A DNA stretch of 64,000 bases from Mucilaginibacter limnophilus (GTDB lineage: Bacteria > Bacteroidota > Bacteroidia > Sphingobacteriales > Sphingobacteriaceae): positions 868,001 through 932,000 of the forward strand of contig NZ_SACK01000002.1 of assembly GCF_004005815.1 (NCBI RefSeq), written 5' to 3'. How positions within the stretch are numbered: position 1 is the first letter of the stretch; each line of letters starts with the position of its first letter. A model generated the notes under the pieces. It searched no databases. It saw nothing but the letters and a program-made list of their open reading frames with translations, and was not told where the DNA came from. The position numbers and the translations under genes are program-made. Shown here piece after piece: positions 43,740 to 54,597 of this stretch.

Positions 43740-44429
43740 ATGAAAACTCTACGATTATCCTTTATTGGCATGCTGCTTTTAACAGGCTTTACAGGTTTTG
43801 CTCAACAAAAAAACGAATGGCACGTACGCTTGCGCGGTATTGGCATACTGCCGCAGGAAAGCGCGGAAATAGGCGTAATAGGTGGCGACGCTAAGATAAG
43901 CAACACTGTAGTCCCTGAACTTGATTTCACCTATTTTTTCGCCAACAACTTCTCGGCCGAACTTATACTGGGTATATCAAGGCATAGCGTAAAAACTACC
44001 GGTTCAAACCTAACGCCAATTGGCGGCCCTGCATCTGCCGATGTTGATTTGGGTAAGGTATGGCTGTTGCCGCCAACCTTAACACTACAATACCATCTGC
44101 CGCTGGCCAAATGCGTTCGCCCATATATTGGTGCGGGTATTAATTACACCATTTTTTACAATGCCGATGAGGGTAAAACCGTAAAAAATGTTGATTACGC
44201 AAACAAATTTGCCTTTGCAGGTCAGTTGGGCGTAGATATCGACCTGAGTCAAAAGTTTTTCCTGAATATCGACATCAAGAAAATATTTCTCGATACCGAT
44301 GTTACTGTCGACGCATCCAATTTGACACCGGCTTCTAACCCGCAGCTGTCATCAGTATTAAAAAGTATTCCGGCCGATGTAAAAATAAGGCCTTTAGTAA
44401 TAGGTTTTGGCATAGGCTACAGGCTGTAG
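43740..44429 (+). CDS. OmpW-like outer-membrane protein
   Basis: A 229-residue protein with signal peptide ending in TGFAQ. The mature part has the eight-strand pattern of OmpW, with FTYFFANNFSAELILG, LPPTLTLQYHLP, RPYIGAGINYT and a final VIGFGIGYRL. OmpW barrels are small outer-membrane channels for hydrophobic compounds; substrate unknown. It is followed by a terminator. Confidence 0.85.
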   Translation: MKTLRLSFIGMLLLTGFTGFAQQKNEWHVRLRGIGILPQESAEIGVIGGDAKISNTVVPELDFTYFFANNFSAELILGISRHSVKTTGSNLTPIGGPASADVDLGKVWLLPPTLTLQYHLPLAKCVRPYIGAGINYTIFYNADEGKTVKNVDYANKFAFAGQLGVDIDLSQKFFLNIDIKKIFLDTDVTVDASNLTPASNPQLSSVLKSIPADVKIRPLVIGFGIGYRL

Positions 44430-44451
44430 GTATCTATAATAGCTATTATGT

Positions 44452-44486
44452 CGCCCGAAAGCGTGAACGCACTTCCGGGCTTTTTG
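44452..44486 (+). terminator. Terminator of the OmpW-like gene
   Basis: Stem GCCCG-GAAGTGCG type (GCCCGaaaGCG with CGCacttCCGGGC), then TTTTTG. Confidence 0.7.
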
Positions 44487-44498
44487 TTAAATGAGTTT

Positions 44499-44605
44499 AG
44501 CCTCACCCGTTATCATTGTTTTGTCAGCCCTGTGCGTGCTACCCTCTCCACCCGGAGAGAGTTTGTAGGTCATTGCAAATAGCACTGCCGTTACTGGGTG
44601 AGGCT
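44499..44605. repeat. Inverted repeat AGCCTCACCC ... GGGTGAGGCT
   Basis: Perfect 10-bp outer arms, with an inner CTCTCC-acc-GGAGAG hairpin. A related half is seen near 39935-40005 (gagagggag ... gggtgaggc). Confidence 0.7.
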
Positions 44606-44755
44606 TAATAATGTGGCAATATAAATACCCGATTTTTCTAATTCACATTATATCAGCCTCACCATCAGCGCCTGCATAAAATCATCTCGGTCATTTTGTT
44701 AAAAACTCCGCCTAATGTGAAAAACTAACATTACCAACATAACAATCCTGCCGCC

Positions 44756-44763
44756 TATCTTTG
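44756..44763 (+). promoter_or_regulatory. Bacteroidota -7 promoter element (TAnnTTTG) of nrdBA
   Basis: TATCTTTG matches exactly. The expected transcript start a few bases later leaves the riboswitch-like segment at 44791-44974 entirely in the leader, with a 5' UTR of about 335 bases. Confidence 0.6.
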
Positions 44764-44790
44764 GTTTATAAGTTCTTTACATAACGCTAT

Positions 44791-44974
44791 CCAGGTTGCC
44801 GGTTTTACTGCCGGTATTAAAAGGGAACCATGTTAAATTCATGGGCTGACGTGCAACTGTGTTGTTGGTGAGCAGTGAGTAGTGAATGGCAAGTAGTGAA
44901 TGGGTTTATATAAGCCCAATGACTACTGGCAAATGACTACTGACCAATCAACCAACTGAGCCAGACACCTGCCT
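44791..44974 (+). promoter_or_regulatory. Cobalamin-riboswitch-like leader of nrdBA, with the middle module replaced
   Basis: The 5' half reads TAAAAGGGAA, stem CCATG/CATGG (the consensus is CCGGTG/TCCGG), then GGCTGAC and GCAACTGT, in the cobalamin riboswitch order. The 3' end is GAGCCAGACACCTGCC, matching the consensus end GAGCCAGGAGACCTGCC, and ACCTG at 44967-44971 pairs with CAGGT at 44792-44796. I do not find the usual GCCACTG ... GGGAAGGC between them. Instead there is a repeat element (44865-44947). B12 switches are known to control class I ribonucleotide reductase in other bacteria; here the element may be broken or altered. Confidence 0.7.
44865..44947. repeat. Iterated-word palindrome (AGTAGTGAATGG type) inside the riboswitch-like leader
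   Basis: Arms TTGGT-CAGT and ACTGACCAA (44939-44947) pair with one bulge, then come AGTAGTGAATGG words and a near-perfect apex TGGGTTTA (44901-44908) / TAAGCCCA (44911-44918). The word family resembles 24303-24345 and 29263-29413. Confidence 0.7.
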
Positions 44975-45068
44975 TAATAGCTTGTCAAAACTTTCACGCA
45001 TAGGGTTTTGGCGAAGATATGTTACCTCATCTGTGTCCCCTTCTCTTCCGGACACGCGGCGTACCCGT

Positions 45069-45105
45069 CTTTTGCCTTTTCCCACAAAACAAAAAAGAGG
45101 CAAGA
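45069..45105 (+). promoter_or_regulatory. Hairpin covering the nrdB ribosome-binding region
   Basis: TTGCCT (45072-45077) pairs with AGGCAA (45098-45103), which lies directly before the ATG at 45105; extra T-A pairs lengthen the stem. It could be the switch part that hides the start. Confidence 0.5.
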
Positions 45106-46079
45106 TGAAAAACGAAACTGAGATTTTACTACGCGAAAACAAAGACCGCTTTGTTATTCTCCCCATTAACTATCCCCGCATTTGGGAAATGTATAAAAAG
45201 CATGAAGCCAGCTTTTGGACGGCCGAGGAAATTGACCTTAGCGATGACTTGAAGCACTGGGAAAACCTCAATGCAGGTGAAAAACATTTTATATCACACA
45301 TACTTGCCTTTTTTGCGGCCAGCGATGGCATTGTGAACGAGAACCTTGCCGTAAACTTTATGAGCGAAGTACAGGTTCCCGAAGCCCGCTGCTTCTATGG
45401 TTTCCAAATAATGATGGAGAACATTCACTCAGAAACCTATGCCCTGCTGATAGATACTTATGTAAAGGACCCGGTTGAAAAAGATCGCCTGTTTCACGCC
45501 ATTGAAACCGTACCATGCGTAGGCAAAAAAGCCGAATGGGCGCTTAAATGGATAAACAATGGCACCTTCGCGCAGCGTTTGGTAGCCTTTGCGGCGGTTG
45601 AGGGTATCTTCTTTTCAGGAAGTTTCTGCTCATTGTTTTGGTTAAAAAAACGCGGGTTGATGCCGGGTTTAACCTTTAGTAATGAGTTGATTTCGCGCGA
45701 CGAAGGTATGCACTGTGAGTTTGCCTGTTTGCTGTACAGCATGCTGCAAAACAAGCTGACAAAAGAAGAAGCGACACAAATAATTACTGACGCGGTAGAA
45801 ATTGAAAAGGAATTTGTGACCGATGCTCTACCGGTGAACCTGATAGGCATGAACGCCAAACTGATGAGCCAGTACATCGAGTTTGTTGCCGACCGCTGGC
45901 TTACTGAACTGGGTTACGACAAGTATTACAACGCCACCAATCCGTTCGACTTTATGGAGATGATAAGCCTGCAAGGCAAAACCAACTTTTTTGAGAAACG
46001 GGTAGGTGATTACCAGAAAAGTGGTGTACTAAATGCCTCGGCAGATAGCAAGGCGTTTTCGCTGGATGAGGATTTTTGA
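45105..46079 (+). CDS. nrdB: Ribonucleoside-diphosphate reductase beta subunit (class I)
   Basis: A 324-residue subunit holding the di-iron centre and tyrosyl radical of aerobic ribonucleotide reductase. Metal-ligand segments are visible: [13 protein letters not shown] (with the radical Tyr nearby), [19 protein letters not shown]. The ATG at 45105 is preferred because the in-frame extension from 44982 lies in the leader and has no family match. nrdA follows after 103 bases, with a repeat between them. Confidence 0.94.
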   Translation: MKNETEILLRENKDRFVILPINYPRIWEMYKKHEASFWTAEEIDLSDDLKHWENLNAGEKHFISHILAFFAASDGIVNENLAVNFMSEVQVPEARCFYGFQIMMENIHSETYALLIDTYVKDPVEKDRLFHAIETVPCVGKKAEWALKWINNGTFAQRLVAFAAVEGIFFSGSFCSLFWLKKRGLMPGLTFSNELISRDEGMHCEFACLLYSMLQNKLTKEEATQIITDAVEIEKEFVTDALPVNLIGMNAKLMSQYIEFVADRWLTELGYDKYYNATNPFDFMEMISLQGKTNFFEKRVGDYQKSGVLNASADSKAFSLDEDF

Positions 46080-46177
46080 CCCCACCCGGCCTCCCCTGAA
46101 GGGGAGGAGACTAAAATAAAAGATAAGATAATTAAATATTCACTTCAAAAATTCCCCCTTTAGGGGGTTAGGGGGCT
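46080..46177. repeat. GGGGAGG inverted repeat between nrdB and nrdA
   Basis: Starts at the base after the nrdB stop: CCCACCCGGCC, CTCCCCT-gaa-GGGGAG, and at the end TTCCCCCTTTAGGGGG. Similar to 37451-37517. It fills most of the gap inside the operon. Confidence 0.65.
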
Positions 46178-46182
46178 GGAAC

Positions 46183-48555
46183 ATGTACGTAATAAAAAGA
46201 GATGGCCGCAAAGAGTCGGTAAAATTTGATAAGATAACAGCACGTATAGAAAAACTGTGCTATGGGTTCAATTTGGTTGACCCGATTGATGTGGCCAAGA
46301 AAGTTATTGAGGGTTTGTATGATGGCGTAACCACATCAGAACTGGATAACCTGGCGGCAGAAACCGCGGCATCGTTAACCACCAAACACCCTGATTACGC
46401 ATTACTGGCATCGCGTATAGCGGTATCAAACCTGCATAAAAATACTATCAAGTCGTTTTCAGAAACCATGCGTATGCTGTATGAGTACGTTGATGGTAAA
46501 ACGGGCAAAAACGCTTCGCTGATTGCGCCCGATGTTTGGGAGGTGATACAAGAAAACGCCGCCCTGCTTGATAGCACTATTATTTATGACCGCGATTTCG
46601 GTTTCGATTACTTCGGCTTTAAAACCCTTGAGAAATCATATTTGTTAAAAGTTGACGGAAAAATCGTTGAGCGCCCGCAGCACCTGTTTATGCGTGTGGC
46701 GGTAGGTATCCACAAACATGACGTGGAAAGCGCTATCAATACATACAACCTGATGAGCGAACGCTGGTTTACCCACGCCACGCCTACGCTGTTCAACGCA
46801 GGTACGCCGAAACCGCAAATGTCGTCGTGCTTTTTGTTGACGATGAAGGATGACAGTATCGACGGTATTTACGATACGCTGAAACAAACTGCCAAAATAT
46901 CTCAAAGCGCGGGTGGTATTGGTTTGGCTATTCACAATGTGAGGGCAACCGGCTCGTACATTACCGGTACCAACGGCACCAGCAACGGTATCATCCCGAT
47001 GCTGAGGGTGTTTAATGATACCGCCCGTTACGTAGACCAGGGTGGGGGCAAACGTAAAGGTGCCTTTGCTATCTACCTTGAACCATGGCATGCCGATGTA
47101 TTTGAATTTTTGGACCTGCGTAAAAACCATGGTAAAGAGGAAATGCGCGCCCGCGATTTGTTCTACGCCCTTTGGGTGAGCGATTTGTTTATGAAACGGG
47201 TGGAAGCCGATGAAGACTGGAGCCTGTTTTGTCCGCATGAAGCGCCTGGTTTAAGCGAGTGTTTTGGTGCCGAATTTGAGGCGCTGTATGAGCAATATGA
47301 GCGTGAAGGCCGTGCCCGCAAAACCGTAAAAGCACAGGAACTTTGGTTTGCCATATTAGACGCTCAGGTAGAAACCGGTACACCGTACCTGTTATATAAG
47401 GATGCTGCCAACAGCAAATCGAACCAGCAAAATCTTGGTACCATAAAAAGCTCGAACCTGTGTACCGAGATTATGGAATATACCTCGGCTGATGAAGTGG
47501 CGGTTTGTAACCTGGCTTCACTGGCTTTGCCAAGATACATCATTAACGGCGTGTTCGATCATCAGAAACTATACGAAGTTACCTACCAAGTTACCATCAA
47601 CCTGAACCGTATTATCGACAACAACTATTATCCGGTTGAAGAAGCCCGCAATTCAAACTTACGCCACCGCCCGATAGGGTTGGGTGTACAAGGCCTGGCC
47701 GATACCTTTATCCGCCTGCGCCTGCCTTTCGAAAGCGATGAAGCTAAACAACTGAATAAAGAGATATTTGAAACCATTTATTTCGCTTCCATGACGGCGT
47801 CTAAAGATCTCGCCATAAAAGAAGGTGCTTACGAAACGTTTAAAGGATCACCACTGTCGCAAGGCAAATTCCAGTTCGATTTATGGAATGTAATACCTGA
47901 TAGCGGTAGGTGGGATTGGGATAACCTGCGCCTCGACGTAATGAACCATGGCGTACGTAACTCGCTGCTGGTAGCGCCAATGCCTACCGCGTCAACCTCG
48001 CAAATTTTGGGTAATAATGAGTGCTTTGAGCCATATACTTCTAACATTTACACCCGCAGGGTGCTAAGTGGCGAGTTCATCATCGTTAACAAATATTTGC
48101 TGCGCGATTTGGTTGACCTTGGTTTGTGGAACACCACCATGAAAGACAAAATCATCAGCGCAAATGGTTCAATACAGGATATTGCAGAGATACCCGCCGA
48201 TATTAAAGAACTGTACAAAACCGTTTGGGAAATCAAAATGCGCAACATTATTGATATGGCTGCTGACAGGGGCGCATATGTTTGCCAATCACAATCGCTC
48301 AACCTGTTCATAAACGCGCCAAACGCCTCGAAACTAACATCAATGCATTTTTATGCCTGGAAAAAAGGTCTAAAAACGGGCATGTACTATCTGCGTACAC
48401 AGGCGGCATCGCAGGCAATTAAATTTACCGTTGAAAACCAGGCAGGTAAAACAATGGAGCCTGTAATACCCGACCACGTACAGCAGGTAGCCGACGAAAT
48501 ACCTGCCGGCCCAACCTGCTCAATGGAAGAGGGTTGCGTAACCTGTTCGGCTTAA
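46183..48555 (+). CDS. nrdA: Ribonucleoside-diphosphate reductase alpha subunit (class I)
   Basis: A 790-residue catalytic subunit that makes deoxyribonucleotides. The ATP-cone is at about residues 1-95 ([23 protein letters not shown]). The active-site Cys residues are in MSSCFLL and NLCTEIMEY, and the C-terminal redox pair is in EEGCVTCSA. It pairs with NrdB, probably in one transcript, and ends in two terminators. Confidence 0.96.
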   Translation: MYVIKRDGRKESVKFDKITARIEKLCYGFNLVDPIDVAKKVIEGLYDGVTTSELDNLAAETAASLTTKHPDYALLASRIAVSNLHKNTIKSFSETMRMLYEYVDGKTGKNASLIAPDVWEVIQENAALLDSTIIYDRDFGFDYFGFKTLEKSYLLKVDGKIVERPQHLFMRVAVGIHKHDVESAINTYNLMSERWFTHATPTLFNAGTPKPQMSSCFLLTMKDDSIDGIYDTLKQTAKISQSAGGIGLAIHNVRATGSYITGTNGTSNGIIPMLRVFNDTARYVDQGGGKRKGAFAIYLEPWHADVFEFLDLRKNHGKEEMRARDLFYALWVSDLFMKRVEADEDWSLFCPHEAPGLSECFGAEFEALYEQYEREGRARKTVKAQELWFAILDAQVETGTPYLLYKDAANSKSNQQNLGTIKSSNLCTEIMEYTSADEVAVCNLASLALPRYIINGVFDHQKLYEVTYQVTINLNRIIDNNYYPVEEARNSNLRHRPIGLGVQGLADTFIRLRLPFESDEAKQLNKEIFETIYFASMTASKDLAIKEGAYETFKGSPLSQGKFQFDLWNVIPDSGRWDWDNLRLDVMNHGVRNSLLVAPMPTASTSQILGNNECFEPYTSNIYTRRVLSGEFIIVNKYLLRDLVDLGLWNTTMKDKIISANGSIQDIAEIPADIKELYKTVWEIKMRNIIDMAADRGAYVCQSQSLNLFINAPNASKLTSMHFYAWKKGLKTGMYYLRTQAASQAIKFTVENQAGKTMEPVIPDHVQQVADEIPAGPTCSMEEGCVTCSA

Positions 48556-48596
48556 AGATCCGTAGCTATTAAAATCGTCAGTTTAATAGTTTTACT

Positions 48597-48638
48597 AAAA
48601 AGTATGGGGCGTTTTAGGAATACGCCCCTACTTTTTTT
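48597..48638 (+). terminator. First terminator after nrdA
   Basis: Stem AAAAGTA-GGGGCGT with ACGCCCC-TACTTTT, ending in a T-run. Confidence 0.8.
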
Positions 48639-48646
48639 GTAAGGGA

Positions 48647-48687
48647 AAAAAAGCGCTGTACCTGTTAAACGGTGTAGCGCTTTTTGT
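48647..48687 (+). terminator. Second terminator after nrdA
   Basis: Stem AAAAGCGCT..ACC with GGT..AGCGCTTTTT, right behind the first one. Confidence 0.8.
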
Positions 48688-48722
48688 GTCTGTATCAATA
48701 ACAACCCTTATATGTCACAATC

Positions 48723-49376
48723 ATGAACCATCACTTTAATAAACAGCCGTTTTTGCTTTGCTTAATTATCCTGTTATTTTGTTTTGAAAAAGCCCGGGCG
48801 CAAACCCCTGAAATTGAGTTTGAACCGGTTGACGGTTATAACGAATTTAATAAAGGCCACGGCATAGCTATTGTTGCAGAGTATGGTTACGACATCCCTC
48901 AGGGAGCTTTAGGACTCAACTATAAACTTACCCCTACTTATGGCCTTGGTGTTTTAAAGAAAATAGATGCTTTTACAGTGAACTTTAACCTCAATTATCA
49001 CGAGTACCCGGTAAAGAATAATTCATACGGTAAGGTTGACAATTATTTCCTGGTGTTAGGATTTTATACTGGTGGCGCTTATGATAAAATGATATCGTCG
49101 TTTTTTAAAGTGTATGGTGGCTTAAATGTTGGCGGATGGTTTAAGCGTTACGATATTGTAACCGACTATGATGATTGCGACTGTGAACAGGGCAACATCA
49201 ACTTTTATTTTGCACCCAAAGCGGGCTTTACATATCTTACTAATAGTAACATCGGCATTGGCATCGAGGCTAAGTATAATATCTTTGTAACAGGGTATGA
49301 TTATGTGACCGACGAACCGGGCGGCAAGCTTTACAATTCCATCGCTGCTTCAGTGATGTTATCTTACCATTTTTAA
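48723..49376 (+). CDS. Outer-membrane beta-barrel protein, function unknown
   Basis: A 217-residue protein with signal peptide ending in EKARAQ. The mature part has alternating strands (GLGVLKKIDAFTVNFNLNYHEY, KVYGGLNVGGWFKRY, GIGIEAKYNIFVTGYD) and a final MLSYHF, typical of a small barrel with a C-terminal Phe. It has a short Asp/Cys loop (DYDDCDCEQ). The next gene starts directly at its stop. Confidence 0.7.
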   Translation: MNHHFNKQPFLLCLIILLFCFEKARAQTPEIEFEPVDGYNEFNKGHGIAIVAEYGYDIPQGALGLNYKLTPTYGLGVLKKIDAFTVNFNLNYHEYPVKNNSYGKVDNYFLVLGFYTGGAYDKMISSFFKVYGGLNVGGWFKRYDIVTDYDDCDCEQGNINFYFAPKAGFTYLTNSNIGIGIEAKYNIFVTGYDYVTDEPGGKLYNSIAASVMLSYHF

Positions 49377-49592
49377 ATGCTTATGCATTCAAAACACGAA
49401 ATAATAAGATGCGAGCGCTGTAACGGCGCTTTTGAATGCAAGGCAAACTCCTTTACCAAGTGTGATTGCGCGAAAGTCCCCTTAACCCTAAACGAAACGC
49501 AATACATCAGCGAGCAATATGATGGTTGTCTGTGCAACCAGTGTTTGCTAATTATTAAACAGGAGTACCACGTTTGGCTGTCGCAGGCTTAA
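49377..49592 (+). CDS. Cysteine-rich CWC family protein
   Basis: A 71-residue protein with seven cysteines, CERCNGAF, CDCAKV, and CLCNQC, likely a small metal- or iron-sulfur-binding protein of unknown function. Its ATG follows the previous stop codon without a gap (M at 49383 is an alternative). The last four bases overlap the stop of the lipoprotein gene on the other strand. Confidence 0.75.
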   Translation: MLMHSKHEIIRCERCNGAFECKANSFTKCDCAKVPLTLNETQYISEQYDGCLCNQCLLIIKQEYHVWLSQA

Positions 49593-50008
49593 TTAAACCT
49601 GATCTCTTCCGGGCCGGACACACGCACCACGTGACATGAGCATACGCCGCCTGCAACCTTAATGGTATCAGTGCGGGTAACGTTGCTTGCACTGTCGGTA
49701 GCGGTAATCAGTATGTTGTCACCGGCTTCGGTAAGTTTTTTTCGGTCACTGTCATCGGCTACGGTGAACATGCTTCCCGTATGGTTATCGGTATGGGTGA
49801 TATCTTCATTAGTGCGCAGTATTACTGCTTTGAAATTTTTTACTGAAACAGGCTGCCCGTTCTTGTCGGCATAGCGTACAGGTACGCTGGCGAACATCAT
49901 GGTGCAGGGTTTGTCAGGGCAATCCTGGGCGTTTTGTGTTTGTTGCTTTTTGCTTTTACAAGCGGAAAATATCGCCGCCAAAAGTATAAGGGCAAATAAC
50001 TTTTTCAT
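49589..50008 (-). CDS. Lipoprotein of a tandem family (third copy)
   Basis: A 139-residue lipoprotein with lipobox LAAIFSAC. The conserved core shared with the next two genes is CPDxxC..FASV near residue 30, VADDSDxKKL in the middle, TATDSASNVTRT, and the end GGVCSCHVVRVSGPEEIRF. No function is known; two Cys pairs suggest disulfides. A terminator hairpin separates it from the next copy. Confidence 0.7.
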   Translation of the reverse strand: MKKLFALILLAAIFSACKSKKQQTQNAQDCPDKPCTMMFASVPVRYADKNGQPVSVKNFKAVILRTNEDITHTDNHTGSMFTVADDSDRKKLTEAGDNILITATDSASNVTRTDTIKVAGGVCSCHVVRVSGPEEIRFN

Positions 50009-50020
50009 TTGAGTATCAGA

Positions 50021-50057
50021 TTAAAAATTGAAGCCCGGTGGCTCAATACCGGGCTTC
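50021..50057 (-). terminator. Terminator between lipoprotein copies
   Basis: GAAGCCCGGT (50030-50039) with ACCGGGCTTC (50048-50057), then on the minus strand AATTTTTAA. Confidence 0.75.
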
Positions 50058-50090
50058 TTAACAATTAAACACAAAATTAAAGGACGGGTT

Positions 50091-50501
50091 TTAATCAAAG
50101 CTGATTTGCTCGGGCCCTGATATTTTTTCAACGTGGCAGGCACATTCGCCGCCTGTTATTTTTATTATAGCTGTTTTAGTTTTGTTGGTGAGGCTGTCGG
50201 TGCCGGTTACTTTTATTTCATCTCCTTTTTCTGATAGTTCCTTTACGTCGCTATCATCGGCAACCACATACATGCCTTCAGGCAGTTCAGATTTTGCGTG
50301 GACAAGTGTATCGCCGGTGCGCTGGTTTACGGCGCTATAATCAATCACTTTAAATGATTGTCCGCCCTTTACAAACTCAATAGTTACACTCGCAAAGTTT
50401 TCAGTACAAACCAAATCGGGGCATTTGCGCAGCTTTACGGTGCTTTCTTTGCATGAAGCTAAAAACGCGATGGCTGTTACTGCAAGTAATACTTTCTTCA
50501 T
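50091..50501 (-). CDS. Lipoprotein of a tandem family (second copy)
   Basis: A 136-residue lipoprotein with lipobox AFLASC. It has the same core as its neighbours: CPDLVCTENFASV, VADDSDVKELSEKGD, GTDSLTNKT and GGECACHVEKISGPEQISF. Only 10 bases separate it from the first copy, so these two are one transcript. Confidence 0.7.
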   Translation of the reverse strand: MKKVLLAVTAIAFLASCKESTVKLRKCPDLVCTENFASVTIEFVKGGQSFKVIDYSAVNQRTGDTLVHAKSELPEGMYVVADDSDVKELSEKGDEIKVTGTDSLTNKTKTAIIKITGGECACHVEKISGPEQISFD

Positions 50502-50511
50502 CTGTTGCCTG

Positions 50512-50919
50512 TTAGTTAAACGTTATTTTATCCGGACCTGAAATTTTGCTGATGTGACACTCGCACTCACCTCCCGATACTTTGAACACTGCTGTTTTCG
50601 TAACATTGGTAGCGCTGTCTGTAGCAGAGACTTTTATTTCATCACCATTTTCAGAAAGCTTTCTTACATGGCTGTCGTCGGCAACCACATATATGCTGTC
50701 AGTAAACATCTTTTCTTTGCCTTTAATAAGCGTATCCCCGGTACGCTTATTAACTGAAGTAAAATTTTTGACAGCTATATGTTCGCTATTGGCATTAACA
50801 AACTGTACACTTACGTAAGCAAAGCTGGCATCGCATATACGTTCACCGCATTTTGTGTTTTTCTCGCATGAAGTAAATAGTAAAACTACAGCACCGGCTA
50901 TAAACAGCTTCTTCAACAT
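50512..50919 (-). CDS. Lipoprotein of a tandem family (first copy)
   Basis: A 135-residue lipoprotein with lipobox LLFTSC. It shares CGERICDASFAYV, VADDSHVRKLSENGD, ATDSATNVTKT and GGECECHISKISGPDKITF with the other two. It is the closest to the promoter side, before a 158-base divergent space shared with ligA. Confidence 0.7.
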   Translation of the reverse strand: MLKKLFIAGAVVLLFTSCEKNTKCGERICDASFAYVSVQFVNANSEHIAVKNFTSVNKRTGDTLIKGKEKMFTDSIYVVADDSHVRKLSENGDEIKVSATDSATNVTKTAVFKVSGGECECHISKISGPDKITFN

Positions 50920-51041
50920 AGTAAGGGCATTTAAAAGTAATTACGATGGTAAAAAACTAAACGCTACAGTGTAAACAAGAAAAACCAACAGTAAATAAGC
51001 TGCTATCTTTATATGATTGTGCTGTAGTAGATATTGATTAA

Positions 51042-53093
<2,052 letters not shown>

Positions 53094-53238
53094 GTTGTTT
53101 TTGGGCATGCGTACCGGGCTCTCCTCTTGAGAGGGGCAGGGGTGTGTTATCGTATATGACTTTTAATAATCTACTGCAAGTGCTACCGCCACTGCGACTA
53201 TTCTGTACTCCGTTAGGAATTGTGATGCGCTTTCATCA

Positions 53239-53317
53239 GCGTTAGTGGATGTTCTTTTTTCTTTTGCCAGAAAAGAAAAAAGAACCAAAAAAGAAACCTC
53301 CCGGCTGCACCCTGGCC
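53239..53317. repeat. 81-bp dispersed element, copy B (reverse orientation), with 15-bp stem
   Basis: GTTCTTTTTTCTTTT, the centre GCC-AG, and AAAAGAAAAAAGAAC form a perfect stem. Compared with copy A at 39784-39864, the changes A-T to C-G and C-G to T-A occur in both arms. Confidence 0.85.
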
Positions 53318-53737
53318 TTTTAAAGTTTGTGCTATAGCTTTGCCTGTGCTCCGGCCATGCTGATACCGGAACTGTCAGGTTATTGAAGGTTCATCACGCT
53401 CAGTTATTTACTCATTTTCTAACCCACATAAACCTGATTGCAGCAGATACCGGCCGTGCGTAAAGCCTGAAGGCGTATGAGCGGAAAGCAGGGCTGCCGG
53501 AAAAAAACGAGCTACCTGTGTTGATTTCTTAACTAAATTAATGAGCATGGTTTCGAAGATTTCTCCTAGTACCTCGTCGAAATGACAAAACAAAATTGGT
53601 TCGATTATTTTGTTAATAACACAAAAACAGAGTTTCCTTATTTGTCATTAACCTATTTTAAAATTTTCATAATCAACACCAAAACATCCCCTACACAATC
53701 TTTTTGCAAATATTTTTCATCCGTTCAAAAAATATCT

Positions 53738-53745
53738 TATTTTTG
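53738..53745 (+). promoter_or_regulatory. Bacteroidota -7 promoter element (TAnnTTTG) of the tRNA
   Basis: TATTTTTG, 28 bases before the tRNA start. Confidence 0.6.
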
Positions 53746-53773
53746 CAGTCCCAATAAAACGGGGACATTTACC

Positions 53774-53850
53774 GGACTTGTAGCTCAATTGGATAGAGCA
53801 TCTCACTACGGATGAGAAGGTTAGGGGTTCGACTCCCTTCAAGTTCACCA
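53774..53850 (+). tRNA. tRNA-Arg (anticodon ACG)
   Basis: A 77-base cloverleaf. Acceptor GGACTTG pairs with CAAGTTC (one G-T), D-arm TAGCTCAATTGGATAGAGCA, anticodon arm TCTCA-CTACGGA-TGAGA with anticodon ACG, T-arm AGGGG-TTCGACT-CCCTT, encoded CCA. Clear match in all arms. Confidence 0.96.
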
Positions 53851-53858
53851 CTTATTAC

Positions 53859-53889
53859 AGCCTTTCAGTACAATACCGAAAGGCTTTTT
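53859..53889 (+). terminator. Terminator after tRNA-Arg
   Basis: AGCCTTTC with GAAAGGCT and T5. Confidence 0.8.
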
Positions 53890-53902
53890 AAATTTTACAG
53901 GC

Positions 53903-54475
53903 ATGCTAAACTTGGTTTTGTTTGGCCCTCCCGGCGCTGGCAAGGGCACCCAATCACAAAAACTTATTGAAAAGTACGGACTAATACATCTTTCAACCGG
54001 CGATTTGCTGCGCAGCGAGATAGCTCAGGGTACAGAACTTGGTCTTGAAGCTAAAAAACTGATGGATCAGGGTTTGCTTGTACCTGATGCTGTAGTGATT
54101 GGCATGATCAGCAATAAGCTTGATGCCAACAAAGATGCTAAAGGCTTTATTTTCGATGGCTTCCCGCGCACCGTAGCACAGGCCGAAGCATTAGACACCC
54201 TGCTTGAAAGCAAAGGTTCGGCTATATCGGGCATGGTTGCTTTGGAAGTTGGTGATGACGAGCTTGAGCGCCGCCTGCTGCTTCGCGGTAAAGATTCAGG
54301 TCGTCCGGATGACCAAAATCCGGAGATCATCCGCAAACGTATTAAAGAATACAATGATAAAACCACACCTGTTGCTGGTTACTATAAGGCACAGGATAAA
54401 TTTACCAGCATTAACGGCATCGGTTCAATAGAAGATATTTTCAGCGCGATAACCGAGGTTACCGAAGCATATTAA
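53903..54475 (+). CDS. adk: Adenylate kinase
   Basis: A 190-residue short form (without the long LID) that interconverts AMP, ADP and ATP. P-loop FGPPGAGKGTQ at residues 7-17, STGDLLRSEI, the DGFPRTVAQAEAL segment and the short lid RGKDSGRPDDQ. It starts 13 bases after the tRNA terminator; a repeat lies between it and obgE. Confidence 0.96.
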   Translation: MLNLVLFGPPGAGKGTQSQKLIEKYGLIHLSTGDLLRSEIAQGTELGLEAKKLMDQGLLVPDAVVIGMISNKLDANKDAKGFIFDGFPRTVAQAEALDTLLESKGSAISGMVALEVGDDELERRLLLRGKDSGRPDDQNPEIIRKRIKEYNDKTTPVAGYYKAQDKFTSINGIGSIEDIFSAITEVTEAY

Positions 54476-54482
54476 TTATTTC

Positions 54483-54582
54483 AGTCAGAGGTCTGGAAAG
54501 TCCGGAAGTCCGAAAGAAAACACATCATTAATTTGTAGTGTTATGATCTTGGTCTTGCGGACTTTCGGTCTTACTGACTATC
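54483..54582. repeat. Iterated-word inverted repeat (AAGTCCG type)
   Basis: Left arm tctggaaagtccggaagtccgaaag repeats AAGTCCG; right arm gcggactttcggtcttactgac is its complement. It fills the adk-obgE gap. Confidence 0.7.
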
Positions 54583-54597
54583 CAAACAAACAATAAA

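Larger units (their letters stand above)
44430..45104. other. 675-base regulatory space before nrdB
   Basis: No coding sequence. It holds, in order, the OmpW terminator, a GGGTGAGG palindromic element, a -7 promoter element, a cobalamin-riboswitch-like segment, and a hairpin at the nrdB start; listed separately. Confidence 0.7.
53094..53773. other. 680-base space without a gene before tRNA-Arg
   Basis: Begins with a ctctcctcttgagagggg-type repeat fragment at 53115-53145, then the second copy of the 81-bp element, then unannotated sequence with a TTTCTCC..CGTCGAAATGAC fragment near 53554-53586, and an AT-rich stretch ahead of the tRNA promoter. No frame looks real. Confidence 0.55.

Noticed and set aside
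44982-45104. An N-terminal extension of NrdB starting at 44982
   Set aside because: It starts with TTG inside the leader, has no family match, and the ATG at 45105 gives a normal NrdB length.
53582-53815. A 77-residue frame ahead of and into the tRNA
   Set aside because: It runs into the tRNA gene and through its promoter and has no conserved feature.
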